A program made the position numbers and the translations under genes. A DNA stretch of 64,000 nucleotides from JAFDYH01 sp049840875. Lineage in GTDB: Bacteria > Bacteroidota > Bacteroidia > Chitinophagales > Chitinophagaceae. Shown here in pieces: positions 62,835 to 64,000 of the stretch. The stretch covers positions 682,001-746,000 of the forward strand of contig JASGJE010000011.1 of assembly GCA_049840875.1 (NCBI GenBank). The letters are read 5' to 3'. The notes under the pieces are model-generated. The model saw only the letters and a list, made by a program, of their open reading frames with translations, made no database searches and had not been told where the DNA came from. How positions within the stretch are numbered: the first letter of the stretch is position 1; each line of letters starts with the position of its first letter.

Positions 62835-63102
62835 TATTCTTTTTCTTATCTGCTTTCTTTTTTATAATTGGTAATTCTTCAGCAGGTTCTAAGTCTTTGG
62901 TGGATGGCAAATCTTCTAAACATAGCTTTTTGTAACAACTATATATTTCTTCGTAATCTATTCTATCTGATTTATCCAAATACATATACTTATGAGCAGG
63001 GCCATTTCTTATTAGAATTATATCCTTATCTCTTAAAGGTTGAATTGTGCAAGTGTATTTCTCCTTCAATAGATTTATGAAAGAAGAACGCTTATATATC
63101 AT
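62827..63102 (-). CDS. Small unknown protein, possibly HicA-like partner
   Basis: 91 residues. The N-terminal 65 residues (SSFINLLKEKYTCTIQPLRD, IILIRNGPAHKYMYLDKSDR) have a helix-strand-strand order loosely like HicA, but the catalytic His context of HicA (GSHH) is not seen. The tail is Lys-rich. It starts 3 bp after the HicB-like gene stop. Toxin identity is speculative. Confidence 0.45.
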   Translation of the reverse strand: MIYKRSSFINLLKEKYTCTIQPLRDKDIILIRNGPAHKYMYLDKSDRIDYEEIYSCYKKLCLEDLPSTKDLEPAEELPIIKKKADKKKNNG

Positions 63103-63105
63103 TCA

Positions 63106-63360
63106 TCAAAACTTTTCAACAAACTTTTTAGTCTTCACATTCGGGGGTAAATCATTATCCTCTTTTTCGTTGCCATTTTGTTCTTCAAATTCCATCACAC
63201 TTTTATACATTTTCTTTAAATTCTTTTTTGCATCTTTTTCATTTTCTCCACTTGCCATAATATCTGTGCGGTGGTCATAATAAGCTAAATATCTACCTGA
63301 TTCACATTTCACTAAAATTCCGGGGTAAGAGTGTTTTTTTGTATGTTGGGATTTAGCCAT
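63106..63360 (-). CDS. HicB-like small protein
   Basis: About 84 residues from the ATG of MAKSQHTKKHSYPGILVKCE (an upstream ATG at 63390 would add ten). The YPGILVKCESGRYLAYYDHR segment and GENEKDAKKNLKKMYKSV resemble the beta-beta-alpha core of HicB antitoxins (strand, strand, T-x-G-x-x-x-x-x-A helix). The charged tail lacks an evident DNA-binding domain. With the following gene it might be a toxin-antitoxin pair; alternatively both are passengers of the adjacent insertion sequence. Confidence 0.45.
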   Translation of the reverse strand: MAKSQHTKKHSYPGILVKCESGRYLAYYDHRTDIMASGENEKDAKKNLKKMYKSVMEFEEQNGNEKEDNDLPPNVKTKKFVEKF

Positions 63361-63411
63361 CTTGTTTGTTGAGTACCTAAAATTACTCATAAATATGATT
63401 TCCGCAACTCT

Positions 63412-64000
63412 CTATTTATCCGCATATTTCCACTGATAGCCTTTAGACGATTTCTTTAGACCTTTTAGGACTTTCCAGATAGTACCGGTATTTACGCCAA
63501 CAGCTTGCGCAGCCTCTTTAAGTTTGGTATATGTGCCTACTATTTCACCGTCTTTTATTTGAAGTATTGTTCCAGCAGGGTAATTATGTACTGGTAATGG
63601 GTTGCTAATAGCAGCATCTTTTTTAGTTAGCGTAACGTAACGTAAACGGCCTTCTGCATTCTTTAGGGAGAGAGCAAACCTTTCTACGTCCTTTATTTTC
63701 CTGCTATTATACCGGTACATAGTTTCGTCACAATAACGTGAAAGGTGTTTAGGTGTTACTTGGTGATATATGCCAATTATAGACCTTTTAAGCAAGCTAA
63801 ATGCGCCTTCTATGCTATTTGTATTGATAACTCCATCTCTCCCAAATTCGTCGTTTGCATGGTTTACAGTTTCATGGCCTGCGAAATCCTGATTAATCCC
63901 TATGTAGGCATTCGCTGTATCTGTCATCAATACTGCATCCTTATCTACATTCTCCCTGATTAGGGGTTGTAACACATTAGAATTATTTTCTTTGCCGAGT
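63412..64000 (-). mobile_element. IS1595/ISXO2-type transposase with NUMOD1-like tail (truncated by window)
   Basis: The frame is open to the right window edge, so the start lies beyond base 64000; about 195 residues are visible. The DDE-type ISXO2-like core is recognisable: VLMTDTANAYIGIN, HETVNHANDEFGRDGVINTN, SIEGAFSLLKRSIIGIYHQV, TPKHLSRYCDETMYRYNSR. After the usual end of the family there are about 60 more residues (TILQIKDGEIVGTYTKLKEA, VNTGTIWKVLKGLKKSSKGY, QWKY) matching the NUMOD1-type helix-turn-helix repeat of homing endonucleases. Terminal inverted repeats were not identified. Confidence 0.75.

Overview
The window comes from a member of the Bacteroidota, most likely a Chitinophagaceae-type soil or plant-matter degrader. 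The evidence is the type IX secretion protein SprA directly downstream of ruvA, a gene ending in a type IX C-terminal sorting domain, a glucuronoxylan degradation locus, an ECF sigma factor with a membrane partner protein, promoter boxes of the TAnnTTTG type, and intergenic palindromic repeats. Base composition is AT-rich throughout, with no large compositional island visible by eye.

Bases 1-18021 hold a tandem, co-directional run of eight sensor histidine kinases (the first cut by the window edge), separated by -8 to +29 bp. Their kinase cores are almost interchangeable, while the sensors differ: one GAF-like multi-module protein, six signal-peptide/TPR/one-membrane-span proteins, and one beta-propeller plus Y_Y_Y protein. 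None has a receiver domain and no response regulator lies in the window. The cores carry near-identical DNA tracts, which points to gene conversion or recent duplication. One loop of the ATPase domain carries a different short repeat-like insertion in different copies. This is the most unusual feature of the window.

Bases 18033-29914 form a glucuronoxylan/glucuronate locus. On the minus strand are a polysaccharide deacetylase-CE15 fusion, a sialate O-acetylesterase-type acetylesterase, a GH43 lipoprotein, a DUF4262 gene and mannonate dehydratase (uxuA). Divergent on the plus strand are a GH67 alpha-glucuronidase, an SDR (probable fructuronate reductase) and glucuronate isomerase (uxaC). Together they strip acetyl and (methyl)glucuronate groups from xylan and convert glucuronate to 2-keto-3-deoxygluconate. 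No SusC/SusD pair is present.

Bases 30124-53215 are mostly housekeeping and envelope genes: a metallophosphoesterase, an M20 peptidase, a frameshifted T9SS-sorted protein, a VWA/YfbK-like protein next to an ECF sigma factor and its probable partner, a DUF2911 protein, an SSF transporter with two tiny membrane proteins in front, a PIG-L deacetylase, an SPFH/band-7 protein, an M14 carboxypeptidase, gamma-glutamyltransferase, a DinB-like protein and an outer-membrane barrel. Bases 53240-61063 are sprA and ruvA. Bases 61176-61935 are an array of palindromic repeats that also occurs at 27.5 and 32.9 kb. The right end (62126-64000) is an accessory patch: four small unknown genes, one HicB-like, beside an IS1595/ISXO2-type transposase that carries a NUMOD1-like tail and runs off the window.
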